Assembly: GCA_016704445.1 (NCBI GenBank)
Contig: JADJAE010000002.1
Coordinates: forward strand, 227,803-291,802
Direction: 5' to 3'
Length of the DNA: 64,000 bases
From: Deltaproteobacteria bacterium
Lineage (GTDB): Bacteria; Myxococcota_A; Polyangia; Polyangiales; Ga0077539
Shown: piece after piece, positions 27,127 to 37,272 of the stretch
Layout of the letters: each line of letters opens with the position of its first letter
Numbering within the stretch: the first letter of the stretch is position 1
The notes under the pieces: generated by a model
The model's database searches: none
Told to the model about the DNA's origin: nothing
Seen by the model: only the letters and a program-made list of their open reading frames with translations
Program-made: the position numbers and the translations under genes

Positions 27127-28807
27127 GTGAAAAAGAAGATCTTGCTTGGAGCGGGGCTGCTCGCGGCCGCCGCGGGGACACTGGGCGGCTGCGGGGCCGA
27201 CGCGTCGACGTCGCCGTCGTCTGGGAATGACGGGCCGAGGTTCTTCACCGACGCGGGGGCCGTGAGCGACACGGGCGCGTTTCCGGGCGCCGACGCGGGG
27301 CTGCCGCCGGAGGTGGAGGAGCAGCGGGCCTTCGAGACGCCGCAGGCGGGGTCGCGCTTCGTCTATGTGGCCAACCCGAGGAGGGACAACGTCGCGGTCA
27401 TCGACTCTCGCACGCTGGCCATCCAGTCGGTGGAGGCGGGAGACGGGCCGACCTACCTGGTGACCGTTCCGGAGCGGGACGGGACGCCGGTGGACGAGGC
27501 GCTGGTCGTGAACGCCAACGCCAACACCGCGACGGTGCTGCGGACCAGCGCGGCGGGCGTGACCATCACGGCGCAGATGCCCGTGGTCGCGGGCGCCAAC
27601 GCCATCGCGGTCGCCCCCAATGGACATTACGCGGTGGTGTATCTGGACACCTCGCGGCCCAACCAGGGAGTGCCCGCGGGGAGCTTCCAGGAGGTCGCCG
27701 TGCTGCGGCTCGACCCGGGCATGGAGCGGGGACTGCTGCTCTCCGTGGGCTTCAGGCCCGTGAGCGTGGTGTTCAGCGCCGACGGGCAGACGGGCTTCGT
27801 CATCACCGAGGATGGCGTGTCGATACTGCGCTTCGCCTCGCTCACGGGGCCCGCGCTGGTGCCGACGGTGTCGTTCTACGATGACCGGGTCGTCACGCCC
27901 GGCGATGCGGGGATGAGCGACGCGGGCGTGGCGATCTCCAGGGACGCGCGCGCGCTGGACGTGTCGGTCACCCGCGATGGGCGCTATGCGATCGCTCGCT
28001 TCGCGGGCACCACGGCGATGCGCGTCATCGACCTGATGCAGCGCACCGGGCAGACCGTCGACCTCGGCACGGAGATCACCGACCTGGACGTGGCGCCGGA
28101 CGGCACCTTCGCCCTCGCGGCGCTGCGGGGCGAGTCGCGGGTGCTGCGGATTCCCATTCCCGGCGGGGTTCAGCGATGCTTCGGTGAGGCGCTCGATCGA
28201 CCTGCCGGGGGAGGTGGTGGGCTCGGTCACCATGAGCCCCGATGGCGCCAGGGCGCTGGTGTACAGCACCGCGGCGATGACCGAGCGGGCGACGCTGCTC
28301 GACCTCGCGGGAACGGACGCCCCGGCGGTGCTGCGGCTGCGCAAGACCGTGCGCGCGGTGGCCTTCGCGCCGGGCGGAGGGTCGGCGCTCATCGTTCATG
28401 GGAGGAGCGAAGGGAGCGTCACGGAGCCGGGCATCGACCTGGAGACGCAGATCGACCGCTCCTTCGGGTATTCGGTGTTGAATGTGGCCGAGCGCTTCAC
28501 GCGGCTCCAGTTGACGAGCGCGGACGTGGGGCCCTTCGCGCTGGTTCCGGGCGGATCGCACGCGTTCGTGCTGCTGCGGGACGACGCGCGGCACGTGGCG
28601 CTCACGCAGCGGATCACCCTCGCCAGCCTGACCATTCAAGACATCGCGCTTGGTTCGCCGCCGGTGTCCGTAGGGGCGGTGCCCGCCACGGAGCGGGCCT
28701 TCATCGGACAGGATCACCCCGAGGGGCGAATCACCTTCATCGATTGGAACACCGGGACCCAGCAGTCGATCACCGGCTTCGAGCTCAACAGCCGGATCGT
28801 GGAGTGA
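27127..28807 (+). CDS. Beta-propeller lipoprotein, one-base frameshift near its middle
   Basis: GTG 27127 (or 27118) opens a lipoprotein signal (GAGLLAAAAGTLGGCGAD). Repeated blade-like units follow: SRFVYVANPRRDNVAVIDSR, GANAIAVAPNGHYAVVYLD, VVFSADGQTGFVITEDG. At about 28161-28168 a G run breaks the frame: removing one G joins RVLRIPIPGG to FSDASVRRSIDLPGEVVGSV and the protein then runs to TGA 28807, about 559 aa. The stop overlaps the ATG of a second propeller gene. It is probably a seven-bladed YVTN-type surface protein. Confidence 0.72.
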
Positions 28808-30414
28808 TGAACGTGACCACCCATAGCTTCAATCGATATCGCTCCGTCGCGCTCTCGCTCGCCGTCGCCCTCACCGCCTGCGCCGATCGGGACGCTCGCT
28901 ACGAGCTCTCGATGCGCACGCTCGCTCCGGTGGCCGCGGGCAACGCGCTCGTCTATGTGCAGCCCGCGCTGGCTCGCGCCACGGTCGTCGACCTCTCCCA
29001 GGCGACGCCCGCCGTGCGTCAGGTCGCGGTGGGCGACGACCCGGTGCTGGTGCAGCCCCGCGTGGCCCACGACGAGGCCCTGGTGCTCTCCCGTGGACAG
29101 CGCGGATCGGCCGGGGTGGCCCCCGCGCCCGCGTCGCTCACCGCGGTCACCGCGGCGGGCGCCTCGCGGCGGTGGACGCTCGGGTCTCCCTTCAACGCGC
29201 TCTCGCAGAACGGCGATGGCCGTTATGTGATGGCGTATTTCAACAACAGCGCGAGCGCGGGGAGGCTGCTGTTCAACCCCAATGAGGTGGCGATCGTCGA
29301 CCTCGACCGCGCGGCGGCCACGGGCAACCCGGTGGTGCGTACGGTGCGGAGCTTCGGGGGAGTTCCGAACGGGGTGGTGTTCTCGCCGAGGATGACGGTG
29401 GCGGGCGAGCCGAGGACGCTCGCGGTGGTGCTGTCGGACGCGTACGTCACGCTGCTCGACCTCAACCACCCGGAGCGCAGCGAGATCACCGTGCGCCTCA
29501 CGCTGCCGGAGGACGCCCGGGCGATCGCCCCGGCGCAGGTGGTCTTCGATACCGACAACGCCACGATGTACCTGCGGGCGGATCAGTCCAATGACCTCTA
29601 TGTGTTGAGGCTGGTGACGGTGACCCCGGAGTCGGCGACGGCCAATGACTTCCGGCCCGCGCTCAACCAGCTCGCCGCGGGGGTGCGCCCGGCGGACCTC
29701 GCCCTCTTCGGTGAAGCCACCGCCCGCAAGCTGCTGGTGGTGTCGCCCGGGAGCCGTGACGCCAGGGTGATCGATACGGTGGCCAATACGACCACGGTGG
29801 TTCCGCTGGATGCGGTGGCCAGCCGGGTGCTGCTCTTCAATGGACCTTCGCCGAGGAGTGCGACGTCGGAGCTGCGGGCGCTGCTCTATTCGACCGGTGG
29901 AGTGGCCAGCGCGGTGAGCTTCGTCGAGCTGGCCGATATCGAGTCGAGGCGCTCGCAGAACGTCGAGACGCTGCAGCTCGGGCGGGTCATCAACCAGGCG
30001 CTGCCGCTGCCGGAGCGGGGGGTGGTGATGTTCGGTCACCCGAGCAGCGCGACCGGGAGCCTGTCGCTGCTGGACCTCGGGCATCGCACGGCGGCGCCGA
30101 TCTTCTCGGAGGTGGCGCTGGAGAGCGCGCGCTTCGACGACGACCGGCAGGCGCTGTGGGTGGCTCCGAGGACGGGGGAGAGGCTCGGGTATATCGAGCT
30201 GACCAACTTCCGACCGGGGGAGATACGGCTGGATGCGCCCATCACCGATGTGATCCCAGTGTCGGGTGGGACCAGTCGACGGGTGGTCGCGCTGCACGAC
30301 GCGGCAGACGGGTGGATCACCGTGGTCGATGGGACGGATGTGACGAGGGAGCGGTCGCGGTCGCTGCGCGGGTTTCTCCTGACGGCATTGCTGGATGAAG
30401 GGGAGGCGCAGTGA
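28807..30414 (+). CDS. Second beta-propeller lipoprotein
   Basis: 535 aa from ATG 28807. A signal peptide ends VALTACADRD (lipobox). The body is a chain of propeller-like units: NALVYVQPALARATVVDLSQ, EVAIVDLDRAA, LAVVLSDAYVTLLDLNHPE, ARKLLVVSPGSRDARVIDT. It resembles the preceding gene in organisation rather than in close sequence. Start and stop overlap both neighbours (TGATG and GTGATG), so three proteins are made in a coupled series: propeller, propeller, outer-membrane barrel. Confidence 0.78.
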   Translation: MNVTTHSFNRYRSVALSLAVALTACADRDARYELSMRTLAPVAAGNALVYVQPALARATVVDLSQATPAVRQVAVGDDPVLVQPRVAHDEALVLSRGQRGSAGVAPAPASLTAVTAAGASRRWTLGSPFNALSQNGDGRYVMAYFNNSASAGRLLFNPNEVAIVDLDRAAATGNPVVRTVRSFGGVPNGVVFSPRMTVAGEPRTLAVVLSDAYVTLLDLNHPERSEITVRLTLPEDARAIAPAQVVFDTDNATMYLRADQSNDLYVLRLVTVTPESATANDFRPALNQLAAGVRPADLALFGEATARKLLVVSPGSRDARVIDTVANTTTVVPLDAVASRVLLFNGPSPRSATSELRALLYSTGGVASAVSFVELADIESRRSQNVETLQLGRVINQALPLPERGVVMFGHPSSATGSLSLLDLGHRTAAPIFSEVALESARFDDDRQALWVAPRTGERLGYIELTNFRPGEIRLDAPITDVIPVSGGTSRRVVALHDAADGWITVVDGTDVTRERSRSLRGFLLTALLDEGEAQ

Positions 30415-31118
30415 TGAGGTCCCGCGTACTGGCATCGATGGTGTGGATGGGAGTGATGGCCGCGGGAGCGAGCGCCTCCGCGCAGGATCGGCGGGTGGAC
30501 GCTCCGTGGAGGGTGTCCTTCGAGGTAGGCGGCCGCTGGCACCACGACAGCGGGCTGGACGCCTTCGGGGAGACGCGCTCTCCGCCGGTCGCCGGGCTCT
30601 CCTTCGGGCGCGACCTCGTGGGCATTGGCGACCGTGCGACGCTGGCCGCCGACCTCAACTGGAACGCCGAGAGCTTCGAGGGGCGGCTGAGGGATTCCTT
30701 GAAGAGCCGGCTGACGGCGCACTCGATGAGCGCAGGGCTCTCGCTGCGGGTGCGCACCCTGTGGTGGCTGGAGCCCTATGCGCGGGTCGCGGCGGGGGCG
30801 CTGTATTCGGACATCCTGCTCACCCCGGAGTCGGACAGCTCGCAAGGCGGAGCGCTCACCGGGGACGCGTGGACCTTCATGGGCAACGCGGGCCTCGGGG
30901 TGCAGCTGACCACGCCGGCGTTTCTCGGGACGCTGCGCGGGGCGTTCGCGCTGGAGGGCGGGTATCAGCTCGCGTTGTCGCAAGAGATGCGGGTGCACCC
31001 TCAGGCGTTGTCGGATGAAGCCGCGCAGGCCGATCGGCTGCCGGTGATGGACACCTCGCTCGGGACGCTCAGCCAGAGCGGCGGGTATCTGCGGGTGCTG
31101 TTGGGGCTGCGCTTCTGA
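30414..31118 (+). CDS. Predicted outer-membrane beta-barrel protein of the propeller operon
   Basis: 234 aa from ATG 30414, immediately after the overlapping propeller stop. A Sec signal (MVWMGVMAAGASASAQD) precedes strands typical of OmpA-like barrels: RVSFEVGGRWHHDSGLD, TLAADLNWNAESFEGRL, HSMSAGLSLRVRTLWWLEPY, and the closing GGYLRVLLGLRF with terminal Phe, a common BAM-recognition ending. It may anchor or export the two propeller lipoproteins. Confidence 0.77.
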   Translation: MRSRVLASMVWMGVMAAGASASAQDRRVDAPWRVSFEVGGRWHHDSGLDAFGETRSPPVAGLSFGRDLVGIGDRATLAADLNWNAESFEGRLRDSLKSRLTAHSMSAGLSLRVRTLWWLEPYARVAAGALYSDILLTPESDSSQGGALTGDAWTFMGNAGLGVQLTTPAFLGTLRGAFALEGGYQLALSQEMRVHPQALSDEAAQADRLPVMDTSLGTLSQSGGYLRVLLGLRF

Positions 31119-31136
31119 GCGGAGGGGATCTACGGG

Positions 31137-31598
31137 TCAGGCGAGGGCCTTCTTGACGGCGTCGAGGTCGGGGAAGACGCCGGGGTTCTCGCCGACCCAG
31201 GAGTAGGTGATCACTCCGTTGGGGTCGATGACGAAGACCGCGCGCTCGGAGACGCCCTTCATGCCAAAGGCGAAGTCTTCACGGTAGACGTCGTAGGCGC
31301 GGGTCACGGTCTTGTTGAAGTCGGAGAGGAAGGGGAAGGTCGCCTTCGACTCGGCCGCGAACTTCTGGAGCGTCCACGGGGTGTCGACGCTGATCGCGAT
31401 GGGCTGCGCGTTGAGGGCCTCGTAGGCGCTGTAGTCCTCGGCGATGGTGCACATCTCCTTGGTGCACACGCCGGTGAAGGCCGCGGGGAAGAAGAGCAGC
31501 ACGACGCTCTTGCCGCGAAGGGACGAGAGCGCGAGCGTCTCGCCGGGCTTGGAGGGGAGGGTGAAGTCCGGGGCGTGGGTTCCGACCTTGAGTGCCAT
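31137..31598 (-). CDS. Peroxiredoxin (AhpC/TSA family)
   Basis: 153 aa from ATG 31598, preceded by AAAGGAG. The peroxidatic site is FFPAAFTGVCTKEMC with Cys45 and a second Cys at 50; the N-terminal HAPDFTLPSKPGETLALSSL and the FGMKGVSERAVFVIDPNG block are typical of the AhpE/Bcp-like branch. It reduces peroxides using thiol donors in the cytoplasm. It converges with the barrel gene and diverges from ndk. Confidence 0.93.
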   Translation of the reverse strand: MALKVGTHAPDFTLPSKPGETLALSSLRGKSVVLLFFPAAFTGVCTKEMCTIAEDYSAYEALNAQPIAISVDTPWTLQKFAAESKATFPFLSDFNKTVTRAYDVYREDFAFGMKGVSERAVFVIDPNGVITYSWVGENPGVFPDLDAVKKALA

Positions 31599-31799
31599 GA
31601 AGCGGGTGCTCCTTTGATGAATGAAGAGGGAGAGCCGGGGAGGTAAGAGGCTCTCCGGCGGGCGGTAGGAGAGCATCAGGGGGCGGATTTGAACACCCGG
31701 AAGAGCGACCAGGGCCTCGCGCCGGGGATCAGGGCGGGGGCGCTTGCCAAAGGGGCCCCGTAGCGTCTAGAAGGCGCGGCGAAAGGGACCGAAACGCCA

Positions 31800-32219
31800 A
31801 TGGCAACCGAACTGACTCTTGCGATGATCAAGCCCGACGCCGTGGAGAAGAACCTCGCGGGGGCGATCCTGGCCCACATCGAGAAGGCGGGCTTCAAGGT
31901 GCGCGGCCTGAAGCGCATCCACCTCACCAAGGCGCAGGCCGAGGGCTTCTACGCGGAGCACAGCGCGCGCGGCTTCTTCGGCGAGCTGACGACCTTCATG
32001 TCGCGCGGCCCGGTGTACGTGGTGGCGCTGGAGGCCGAAGGGGCCATCGCCAAGTGGCGCGAGGTCATGGGCGCGACCGACCCGGCGCAGGCCGCCGACG
32101 GCACCATCCGCAAGCTCTTCGGCGCCAGCAAGGGCGAGAACGCCACCCACGGCTCGGACTCGGCCGCCAGCGCGGCGCGCGAGATCGGCTTCTACTTCGC
32201 GGGCTGCGAGCTGCTCTGA
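31800..32219 (+). CDS. ndk: Nucleoside diphosphate kinase
   Basis: 139 aa, standard length. TLAMIKPDAVEKNLAGAIL at the start, ARGFFGELTTFMSRGPVYVVALEA, and the active-site NATHGSDS with phospho-acceptor His117 are all present. It transfers phosphate from ATP to other nucleoside diphosphates. It lies 39 bp before an FAD oxidoreductase gene on the same strand. Confidence 0.97.
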   Translation: MATELTLAMIKPDAVEKNLAGAILAHIEKAGFKVRGLKRIHLTKAQAEGFYAEHSARGFFGELTTFMSRGPVYVVALEAEGAIAKWREVMGATDPAQAADGTIRKLFGASKGENATHGSDSAASAAREIGFYFAGCELL

Positions 32220-32258
32220 TCGTATCGGACACCGCCTCGACGGCGTAGCGTCGCCACC

Positions 32259-33548
32259 ATGAGCAAGGCCTATGTGGTGGTGGGCAACGGCGTCGCTGGC
32301 GTGTCCGCCGCCCTCGCGATTCGCGCTCGCGACGCGCGAGGCGCCATCGCCCTCGTGTCCGATGAGGGCGACCACTTCTTCTCCCGAACCGCCCTGATGT
32401 ACGCGTTCATGGGCCGCCTCCCCCGGCGGGCCATGGAGCCCTACGAGCGCCACACCTGGCGAGAGCGCGGCATCGAGCTCGTGCGCGCCCGCGTCGCCGA
32501 CCTCGACGCATCACGCCATCAGCTCACGCTCGGCGACGGTCGTACGCTCCCGTACGATCGGCTGCTGCTGGCGACCGGCTCGCGGGGGAGGCGGCTCAGC
32601 GCGCCGGGCGTCACCGACGATCTCGCGGGCCTCGTGCGCTTCGTCACGCTCCAGGACCTCGACGCCTGCGAGAGGTACACGCCCACCACGAAGCGCGCGG
32701 TGGTGGTGGGCGGAGGGCTCATCGGCATCGAGCTCGTGGAGTGCCTGCGCTTTCACGGGGTGGCGGTGACCTTCCTGGTGAGGGAGCCGTGGTACTGGCC
32801 CGCGGCGCTCTGCCGGGAGGAGGGCGAGATGGTCGCGAGGGAGATGCGACGCCACGGGGTCGACGTGCGAGAGGGCGAGGCCGTCGCCTCGGTGGCGCGA
32901 GATGAGAGCGGGCGCGTGGCGTCGGTGACCACCACCGCGGGCGAGACCATCGCGTGCGAGCTGCTGGGCGTGTGCATCGGGGTCGAACCGCAGGTGCAGT
33001 GGCTGGAGGGCGTGACGACGCCGCCCGCGATCGGCAGAGGGGTGAAGGTCGACGCGACGCTGCGAAGCTCGCTGGAGGACGTGTGGGCGGCGGGCGACTG
33101 CGCGGAGCTCGAAGACGGGCGCGTGGAGTCGATCTGGTACAGCGCCAAGCGGCAGGGGACGCTCGCGGGCGAGAACATGAGCGGGCGGCCGAAGGGGTAT
33201 GCGCCGCCGGTGTTCTTCAACAGCGCGAAGCTCTTCGAGCTGGAGTACACGACCGTGGGCGCGCTCACGGAGGTCGAGGAGGGCGCCGAGAGCCTGTACG
33301 CGACGCATCCGACGAGGCCGATCTCGTGGCGGATCGTGCACGCGGGCGATCGGGTGCTGGGGTTCAACGCGCTGGGGTCGCGATGGGACCACACGGTGCT
33401 CACCCGCTGGATCGAAGAGGAGCGACCGGTGGAGTGGGTGCGAGAGAACCTGCGAAGGGCGCAGTTCGACGTGGAGCTGGGGCGCGCTCCGTTGCACGAG
33501 ATGACCGTGCGACCGTTGCCCGTGGAGCGCAGAGGGGCGTCGAAGTAG
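32259..33548 (+). CDS. FAD-dependent pyridine nucleotide-disulfide-type oxidoreductase
   Basis: 429 aa. Two Rossmann motifs are visible: VVVGNGVAGVSAALAI (FAD) and AVVVGGGLIGIELVECL (NAD(P)H). The LLLATGSRGRRLSAPG strand and the DVWAAGDCAE motif complete the FAD site. It resembles the nitrite-reductase/rubredoxin-reductase group of flavoproteins. The C-terminal part (from about residue 310) is of the ferredoxin-reductase type. No ferredoxin or rubredoxin gene is adjacent, so the acceptor is unknown. Confidence 0.88.
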   Translation: MSKAYVVVGNGVAGVSAALAIRARDARGAIALVSDEGDHFFSRTALMYAFMGRLPRRAMEPYERHTWRERGIELVRARVADLDASRHQLTLGDGRTLPYDRLLLATGSRGRRLSAPGVTDDLAGLVRFVTLQDLDACERYTPTTKRAVVVGGGLIGIELVECLRFHGVAVTFLVREPWYWPAALCREEGEMVAREMRRHGVDVREGEAVASVARDESGRVASVTTTAGETIACELLGVCIGVEPQVQWLEGVTTPPAIGRGVKVDATLRSSLEDVWAAGDCAELEDGRVESIWYSAKRQGTLAGENMSGRPKGYAPPVFFNSAKLFELEYTTVGALTEVEEGAESLYATHPTRPISWRIVHAGDRVLGFNALGSRWDHTVLTRWIEEERPVEWVRENLRRAQFDVELGRAPLHEMTVRPLPVERRGASK

Positions 33549-33620
33549 CGGGAGGGGCGCTATCGCCCTTCGAGCGCGGCGAGGCGGGCGGCCAGCGCGT
33601 CGCCCCTTGCACGCTCGGCG

Positions 33621-34334
33621 TCAGCCCTGGCTGGCTCGCTCGGCGTCGGCCCTCGCGTCGGCGGCCTCGCGCGCGGTCTGCCACAGCCGCGTTCCGCCCT
33701 CGTCGTCGGCGATGCGCAGTCGAGTGCCCTGGTCGGTGACCACCAGCCACGCGCCCAGCTCATCGGAGTAGGCCGGGGCCTTCCCGGCGTACACCTGTCG
33801 AAACGCGCCCTCCTCCGAGCGACGCCACACCTGGATGGTCCATGGTCCGCCCATCCATCCACGGCCGCGCCGCTCGGGGTCGAAGACCCACAGCTCTCGC
33901 GCTCCGCAGGCGGCGTACTTCATGGGCCCTTCGGTGTAGTCCTTCCTCGAGGTCTTGCGGCTCACCACCTCGATGGCGATGCGCGGGGGGCTGTGCCCCG
34001 GCACCCAGGTGAGCAGGCTCTGGAGCTTCGTCTCCGGGGCGGAGGGCTCGACCACGCACACGTCCGGGTCGACGCCCACGGTGGGGTGCTCCTCGTCCCA
34101 GCGCACCGCCAGGTTGGCGTACACCGTGGCGTCGCGGCCGGTGCGCTCGACCCACGCGCGCAGGGTGTCCTTCAACACCGTGATGGCGGCCTCGTGCTCG
34201 CTGCTCTCGGGCATGGTGACGTCGTCCTCGAGCACCCAGCGCTTGGACCACCGCGGGGCCTCGAACACCACGTCCACCCCTCCCTTCGTCCGCGTCACCA
34301 TGGGGCTCATGGTACCACCCATCGCAGCGCCCAT
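33621..34334 (-). CDS. Uma2-family (PD-(D/E)XK-fold) protein
   Basis: 237 aa from ATG 34334. The Uma2/DUF820 nuclease-like fold is indicated by DEEHPTVGVDPDVCVVEP, PRIAIEVVSRKTSRKDYTEG (E-V-x-S near the active site) and KYAACGARELWVFDPE. The C-terminus should be a charged coiled coil. After DARADAERA the frame ends at 33621, but another frame continues it as RADAERARGDALAARLAALEGR to 33560, so the last codons are probably frameshifted. The role of this abundant family is unknown. Confidence 0.75.
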   Translation of the reverse strand: MGAAMGGTMSPMVTRTKGGVDVVFEAPRWSKRWVLEDDVTMPESSEHEAAITVLKDTLRAWVERTGRDATVYANLAVRWDEEHPTVGVDPDVCVVEPSAPETKLQSLLTWVPGHSPPRIAIEVVSRKTSRKDYTEGPMKYAACGARELWVFDPERRGRGWMGGPWTIQVWRRSEEGAFRQVYAGKAPAYSDELGAWLVVTDQGTRLRIADDEGGTRLWQTAREAADARADAERASQG

Positions 34335-34408
34335 GCCATCACGGTAGGCCTTGAAAACAAGTGGTTTCGTCGCTCGCCGCCATGGCGGCGGGGTGGCGGC
34401 GGCGGGCC

Positions 34409-35486
34409 TTATCCCACGAAGCCGCGGAACGCCCGGAGGTACTCCACGAAGCCCGGGCTGAGCCCCTCGTCGAGGAGCGTCGCCGGGGCCACCGGGGCCC
34501 GATGGAGCGATGGCTCGTCGGCCTTCGAGGGCCAGTCGTGGTTGGCGATGGCCGAGCGCCCGAGGGCCACCACGTCGGCTCCGAGCGAGAGCTGCGCTTC
34601 GGCCTCGGCGTGCGTCCAGATGGCCCCCGCGACGACCAGCTTCACGGAGGGCCCGACGGCCTCGCGGAAGAGCGGCGTCGCGTGCGACTCGGGGCGCTTC
34701 GTCGTGTTGGTCGCCGAGCGCCAGAGCGAGAGGTGCAGCACCTCGGCGCCGTCCTCGACGAGCCAGCGGGCGAGCTGGAGGCTCTCGTCCAGGTCGACGC
34801 CGCGGGTCTGGCCGTAGTCCTCGGGGGACATCCGCACCGCGAGCACCAGCGACGGAGCCGCGGCCTTCACCGCGCGCGTCACCTCGCGGATCAACCGGGC
34901 GCGGTTCTCCAGCGAGGCCCCCCAGCGGTCTTCGCGGCGGTTGTAGACCGTGCTCAAGAACTGCGACAGCAGGTACCCGTGGGCGCCGTGCAAGCTCGAC
35001 GCTGTCGAAGCCCGCGCGGGCGCAGCGCTCCGCGGCGCGGGCGAAGTCTGCGATGACCCTCGCGATGTCCTCCTCGGTGCCCTCGCGGCTCGCGTTGCCC
35101 TTCTCGTCGGTGTGCGGCGAAGGGCTCCAGGGGATGATCCCGCTGACGGCCTGCGAGGCGCGCAGCCCGCCGTGGAAGAGCTGGACGCTCGCGAGGGCGC
35201 CGCCCTGGTGGATGCGCGCGGCGAGGCGGGTGAGCCCGTCGAGCATCGCGTCGTCGTGGACGCCGAGCTCGCCCTCCCAGGTCTTGCCGTCTTGAGAGAC
35301 GTGGGCCGCGCAGGTCTCTACGAGCCCGAAGCCGCCGTCGGCGCGCATCCCGAGGAAGCGCAGCTCGGCGTCGCCGAGGGTGCCGTCGAGGTGGCTCTGC
35401 CTGTTGGTGAGCGGGGCGAGCCAGATGCGGTTGCGGGAGACGATCCCGGGGCGGAGGACGAGCGGCGAGAGCAGTGAGCTGGTCAT
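34409..35486 (-). CDS. Old yellow enzyme-type NADH:flavin oxidoreductase, one-base frameshift
   Basis: From ATG 35486 the first frame gives SRNRIWLAPLTNRQSHLDG, ASVQLFHGGLRASQAV and RCARAGFDSVEL; the continuation HGAHGYLLSQFLSTVYNRRED lies in another frame from about 34995. Removing one T from CTTG restores VELHGAHGY, the conserved FMN/substrate-site motif. The total is about 358 aa. Members reduce activated alkenes with NAD(P)H and FMN. Frame loss could be an error in the assembly. It starts 131 bp from the divergent polyferredoxin gene. Confidence 0.8.
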
Positions 35487-35617
35487 CGTAGAGGGAGGGC
35501 GCGGTAGCACGTTCTGCGAGGGGAGATGAAGGGCCGCGCGTAACCGGCGCCATGGTCGATGACGTAGCCTGCGACCATGAGCGAGCGCGCCGCCGTCGAG
35601 GGAGCAGGGGTGTCGGC

Positions 35618-37237
35618 GTGAGGCGCGCGGGTGCGTTGCAGGCCGTCGCCGACGACCTCACCAGCCGAGGAGCGAGCGCGTGGATGCTCTCCGCGGTGCT
35701 GCTGGGCTTCTACTTCGGGCTCTATCTCCCGGCGGAGACGGCGCTGCTGCTGACCACGCTCGGCAAGGGCGTGTGGCTGCTGGGAGCTGTCATCGCGGCG
35801 GTGACCGTGGCCGTGCACGCGGGCTTTGCGCGGCGCGACGGGACGCTGGTGGCGCGCGACGAGGCGGTGCTGGGCGCCAAGGTCTTCGCGCTGTCGATGG
35901 CGACCGCGGGGCTGTCGGCCTGGTTCGCGAGGGCGCTGGAGCCCGCGGAGCACCACGGACGCCACCTGCTGTTGTCACCGGGAGTGAGCTGGTCGACGCC
36001 GACGCTGGTCGCGCTGCTGGGCGGGGCGCTGGCGCTGGGGGCCTTCGGCGTCGCAAGGATGCTGCGCGCTCGCGGGGACACGGGCGCGGTGCTGCGAGAG
36101 GCCACCTGGGCGCTCGTGGCCGCGCAGCTCGCGGGCGTCACCCTCGCCTATGGGACCCACGTCTTCGATCCGGGCCGCGCGCCCGCCGCGGGGGATCACT
36201 CGGTGCGCGCCTTCGGGGCGCTGCTCTACCTCGCGCTCGACTCCAAGTGGACCCTCTACGGGCTGCTCTACACCTGCGCCGTGAGTGCCGGCGGGCTCTT
36301 CGTGCTCGGGCGCTATCTCCACAACCGCTACCAGGTCGCTCGCACCCTGGTGGTCATCGGCGTGCAGGCCAGCTTCGGGTTCTCGGTTCCGGTGCTGCTC
36401 AAGCTCTTCGCGCAGCCCGAATACTACCTCTCGTATTTCTGGCCGCTGAAGATCGACGCGTTCTACCCCGACAACATCCTGCGCGACCCGGCGCCCTTCG
36501 TGCTCTGGAGCTTCCTCGGCTCGCTGCTGCTCGTGCCGCTGATGGGGATCTTCTTCGGCAAGCGCTGGTACTGCTCCTGGGTGTGCGGCTGCGGCGGTCT
36601 GGCCAACACCGCGGGCGAGCCCTTCCGTCACCTCTCGCAGAAGGGAGAGGCCGCGTGGCGCTTCGAGCAGGCGAGCATCTACACGGTGCTGGGCCTCGCG
36701 GTGGTCACCACGGTGCTGGTGGGGCTCTCGGCGCTGGTCGGTCCGCACAGCGCGCTCACCGGGGTGTGGTGGTCGGGGCACGGCGAGGTCAGCCAGTGGC
36801 GCGTGGACGGCGCCCTCCGCAGCGGCGCCCTCGTTACCGTGGCAGGTAAAGCCCGGTACTACTACGGGCTCGTGGTGGTGGCGGTGCTGTCGGGCGCGAT
36901 CGGCGTCGGGCTCTACCCCCTCGGCGGGACGCGCCAGTGGTGCCGCAACTTCTGCCCGATGGCGGCGCTGCTGGGGCTGATCCAGAAGGTCGGGCGCTAC
37001 CGCATCCGGGTGAAGGAGGACATGTGCATCTCCTGCGGGCTCTGCACCCAGTACTGCGAGATGGGCATCGACGTGCGCTCCTACGCGCAGTCCAACGAGA
37101 CCTTCGTGCGGGCGAGCTGCGTGGGCTGCGGGATGTGCGCCGAGGTCTGCCCCCGCGGCGTGCTCTCGCTGGAGCAGCGCTGGCCGGGAGCGACGAAGCG
37201 GACAACGGCGCTGGTGCAGCTGCGGCTACGGAAGTGA
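35618..37237 (+). CDS. Polytopic membrane iron-sulfur protein (NapH/CcoG-like polyferredoxin)
   Basis: About 539 aa from GTG 35618 after GAGGGAGCAGGG; an ATG at 35552 would add 22 basic residues. About ten helices carry Cys motifs CSWVCGCGG and WCRNFCPMAALLG, as in NapH/YccM-type proteins. The C-terminus holds two 4Fe-4S ferredoxin sites, CISCGLCTQYCEMG and CVGCGMCAEVCPRG. It is likely an electron carrier from quinones or cytoplasmic donors to a periplasmic or membrane reductase; the partner is unknown. The DUF547 gene follows after 35 bp. Confidence 0.82.
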   Translation: MRRAGALQAVADDLTSRGASAWMLSAVLLGFYFGLYLPAETALLLTTLGKGVWLLGAVIAAVTVAVHAGFARRDGTLVARDEAVLGAKVFALSMATAGLSAWFARALEPAEHHGRHLLLSPGVSWSTPTLVALLGGALALGAFGVARMLRARGDTGAVLREATWALVAAQLAGVTLAYGTHVFDPGRAPAAGDHSVRAFGALLYLALDSKWTLYGLLYTCAVSAGGLFVLGRYLHNRYQVARTLVVIGVQASFGFSVPVLLKLFAQPEYYLSYFWPLKIDAFYPDNILRDPAPFVLWSFLGSLLLVPLMGIFFGKRWYCSWVCGCGGLANTAGEPFRHLSQKGEAAWRFEQASIYTVLGLAVVTTVLVGLSALVGPHSALTGVWWSGHGEVSQWRVDGALRSGALVTVAGKARYYYGLVVVAVLSGAIGVGLYPLGGTRQWCRNFCPMAALLGLIQKVGRYRIRVKEDMCISCGLCTQYCEMGIDVRSYAQSNETFVRASCVGCGMCAEVCPRGVLSLEQRWPGATKRTTALVQLRLRK

Positions 37238-37272
37238 AGAGCCCCGAGGGCTCAGGCGTCGGAGGGGCGATG

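Noticed and set aside
27118..30414. A single 1098-residue protein covering both propeller genes
   Set aside because: Its middle runs in the wrong frame between 28170 and 28807, where the true continuation with propeller features lies in another frame and ends at a stop overlapping the next ATG.
32259..37237. FAD oxidoreductase and polyferredoxin membrane protein as one electron-transfer operon
   Set aside because: They are separated by two minus-strand genes (Uma2 and old yellow enzyme), so co-transcription is excluded.
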